Shown here in pieces: positions 14,000-14,077 of a stretch of DNA of 14,077 nucleotides. Origin of the DNA: DATHVR01 sp035461175 (GTDB lineage: Bacteria; Actinomycetota; Acidimicrobiia; Spongiisociales; ZC4RG35); the NCBI GenBank assembly GCA_035461175.1, contig DATHVR010000044.1:1-14077 (forward strand), written 5' to 3'. The number at the start of each line of letters is the position of its first letter. The stretch's first letter is position 1. Below the pieces are notes generated by a model that did no database searches, was not told the origin of the DNA, and was given only the letters and a program-made list of their open reading frames with translations. The translations under genes were made by a program, and so were the position numbers.

Positions 14000-14077
14000 G
14001 TCGGAAGCCGGAGGTCGGAGGTCGGAAGTCCTGAGTGGTTGGTGGTGGGTGGTGGGTGGTGGGCTCCGGGTGGTGGG
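14000..14077 (+). repeat. Heptanucleotide repeat array with G-quadruplex-type spacing (cut by window edge)
   Basis: From 14000 to the end the sequence divides into eleven consecutive 7-mers that all begin with G. Four are GTCGGAA/GCCGGAG/GTCGGAG/GTCGGAA. Then come GTCCTGA, GTGGTTG, three copies of GTGGTGG, GCTCCGG, and GTGGTGG again. In the distal half five GGG runs (14047, 14054, 14061, 14068, 14075) are each separated by exactly 4 nt, a canonical G-quadruplex pattern on the plus strand. It lies upstream of the amidohydrolase promoter and continues past the window. The period of 7 is not a multiple of 3, so it is not a coding repeat. Confidence 0.85.

Noticed and set aside
12523..14034. Plus-strand open frame of 503 codons over the end of the glycerate kinase and opposite the amidohydrolase
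   Set aside because: It crosses two real genes in a different frame or strand, and its translation is Arg/Pro/Gly-rich without motifs.
14000..14077. The heptad array as a CRISPR array
   Set aside because: The units are 7 nt with no spacers, and no cas gene is present.

Overview
This is a high-GC window from a chromosome, most probably that of a high-GC Gram-positive bacterium (Actinobacteriota), possibly Acidimicrobiia-like. The lineage is inferred from a SigR/SigH-type ECF sigma factor, the topA / MFS-tmk / holB neighbourhood, a TopA without zinc fingers, and the rarity of Shine-Dalgarno sequences at the first genes of transcription units. No 16S or other taxonomic marker is present. Almost every base lies in housekeeping or ordinary accessory genes; the longest gene-free stretch is about 170 bp.

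Left part (1-1719, all minus strand): clpP, then a 48-bp near-perfect palindrome, then a small PD-(D/E)XK nuclease of the I-Ssp6803I type, then tRNA-Thr(CGT), then the 5' part of an ECF sigma factor that runs off the left edge. The nuclease stop codon lies inside the 5' end of the tRNA gene, and the sigma factor starts 3 nt after the tRNA 3' end.

Middle (1735-6044): two identical-architecture 18-bp operators (TGCAAC-N6-GTTGCA) sit between clpP and a divergent SRPBCC-ArsR gene pair. Convergent to that pair is a minus-strand operon of MFS transporter, tmk (thymidylate kinase), holB (DNA polymerase III delta') and a LURP-one-like gene. The first three overlap by 4 nt, and the last starts directly after the holB stop.

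Right part (6131-14077): topA is divergent from the MFS-tmk-holB operon. It meets a minus-strand operon of a two-TM potassium channel with RCK domain, a histidine phosphatase and a beta-lactamase-fold serine hydrolase. Between topA and the hydrolase is a roughly 168-bp structured inverted-repeat element with 10-bp perfect termini; one terminus supplies the end of the hydrolase gene. The potassium channel gene is divergent from a MOFRL-type glycerate 2-kinase, which is convergent with a metal-dependent amidohydrolase. Upstream of the amidohydrolase, a G-rich heptanucleotide repeat array begins and runs off the right edge.

I see no defence island, prophage, CRISPR array or biosynthetic cluster. 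The points most worth following are the non-coding structures (palindrome, twin operators, inverted-repeat element, heptad/G-quadruplex array), the nuclease-tRNA-sigma arrangement, and a consistent pattern of -10-like hexamers placed 6-12 nt before start codons, which suggests leaderless mRNAs.
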